Below, one piece after another: positions 5,848-5,868 of a stretch of DNA of 5,868 nucleotides. The stretch covers positions 1 to 5,868 of the forward strand of contig CALFEM010000626.1 in assembly GCA_937950105.1 (NCBI GenBank). The letters run 5' to 3'. Within the stretch, counting starts at the first letter, position 1, and the number at the start of each line of letters is the position of its first letter. The notes beneath the pieces are model-generated. The model was not told where the DNA came from, did no database searches, and was given only the letters and a program-made list of their open reading frames with translations. The stretch is from an uncultured Alphaproteobacteria bacterium. Its GTDB lineage: Bacteria > Pseudomonadota > Alphaproteobacteria > Rhizobiales > Hyphomicrobiaceae. The translations under genes and the position numbers were made by a program.

Positions 5848-5868
5848 AACCAAGAGACCTTGTGAGTT

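Larger units (their letters stand above)
5689..5868. other. Gene-free 3' end of the window
   Basis: No coding frame with protein-like composition continues past the hydrolase stop. The stretch holds two copies of an 18-base direct repeat, a five-pair hairpin GCCCT/AGGGC (5765-5769 with 5775-5779), and a six-pair hairpin GATCGG/CCGATC (5786-5791 with 5802-5807). None is followed by a T-run, so no confident terminator can be named. A downstream gene may begin beyond the window. Confidence 0.6.

Overview
The window is GC-rich and looks like an alphaproteobacterial chromosome fragment, most likely Hyphomicrobiales-like. That placement rests on protein character (a PurB that opens MIPRYSR, a TauE/SafE permease opening ..YLPIA.., a host-attachment-family protein), not on a marker gene. 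The first 45 bases are not biological. They match the tail of an Illumina TruSeq index primer, so the left edge is an assembly or contig end with untrimmed adapter.

Left half, minus strand, in transcription order from right to left: a P1-family (DmpA/NylC-type) self-processing peptidase (3059-2031); a 63-residue single-span membrane protein whose start overlaps the peptidase stop by 4 bases (2034-1843); a gap of about 200 bases; a TauE/SafE (TSUP) membrane permease (1641-718); an elaborate inverted-repeat structure just after its stop (714-629); and the 5' part of purB, adenylosuccinate lyase (552-46), cut off by the adapter.

Middle: a 452-base gap (3060-3511) separates the divergent left and right gene groups. 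It is much more AT-rich than its surroundings and holds several perfect or near-perfect dyads, so it is the likely shared control region.

Right half, plus strand: a 70-residue protein of unknown function (3512-3724); a host-attachment (PF10116-type) protein with a strong Shine-Dalgarno (3796-4248); a strong hairpin (4314-4342); and a large alpha/beta hydrolase (4357-5688) whose fold appears to be interrupted by two transmembrane hairpins. The last 180 bases carry no gene but hold a 17/18 direct repeat and small hairpins.

No mobile element, CRISPR array, tRNA or rRNA is visible. The genes do not form an obvious single pathway. The most unusual items are the membrane-interrupted hydrolase, the hairpin that puts an in-frame ATG in its loop, the compound inverted repeat after the TSUP gene, and the peptidase/small membrane protein pair.
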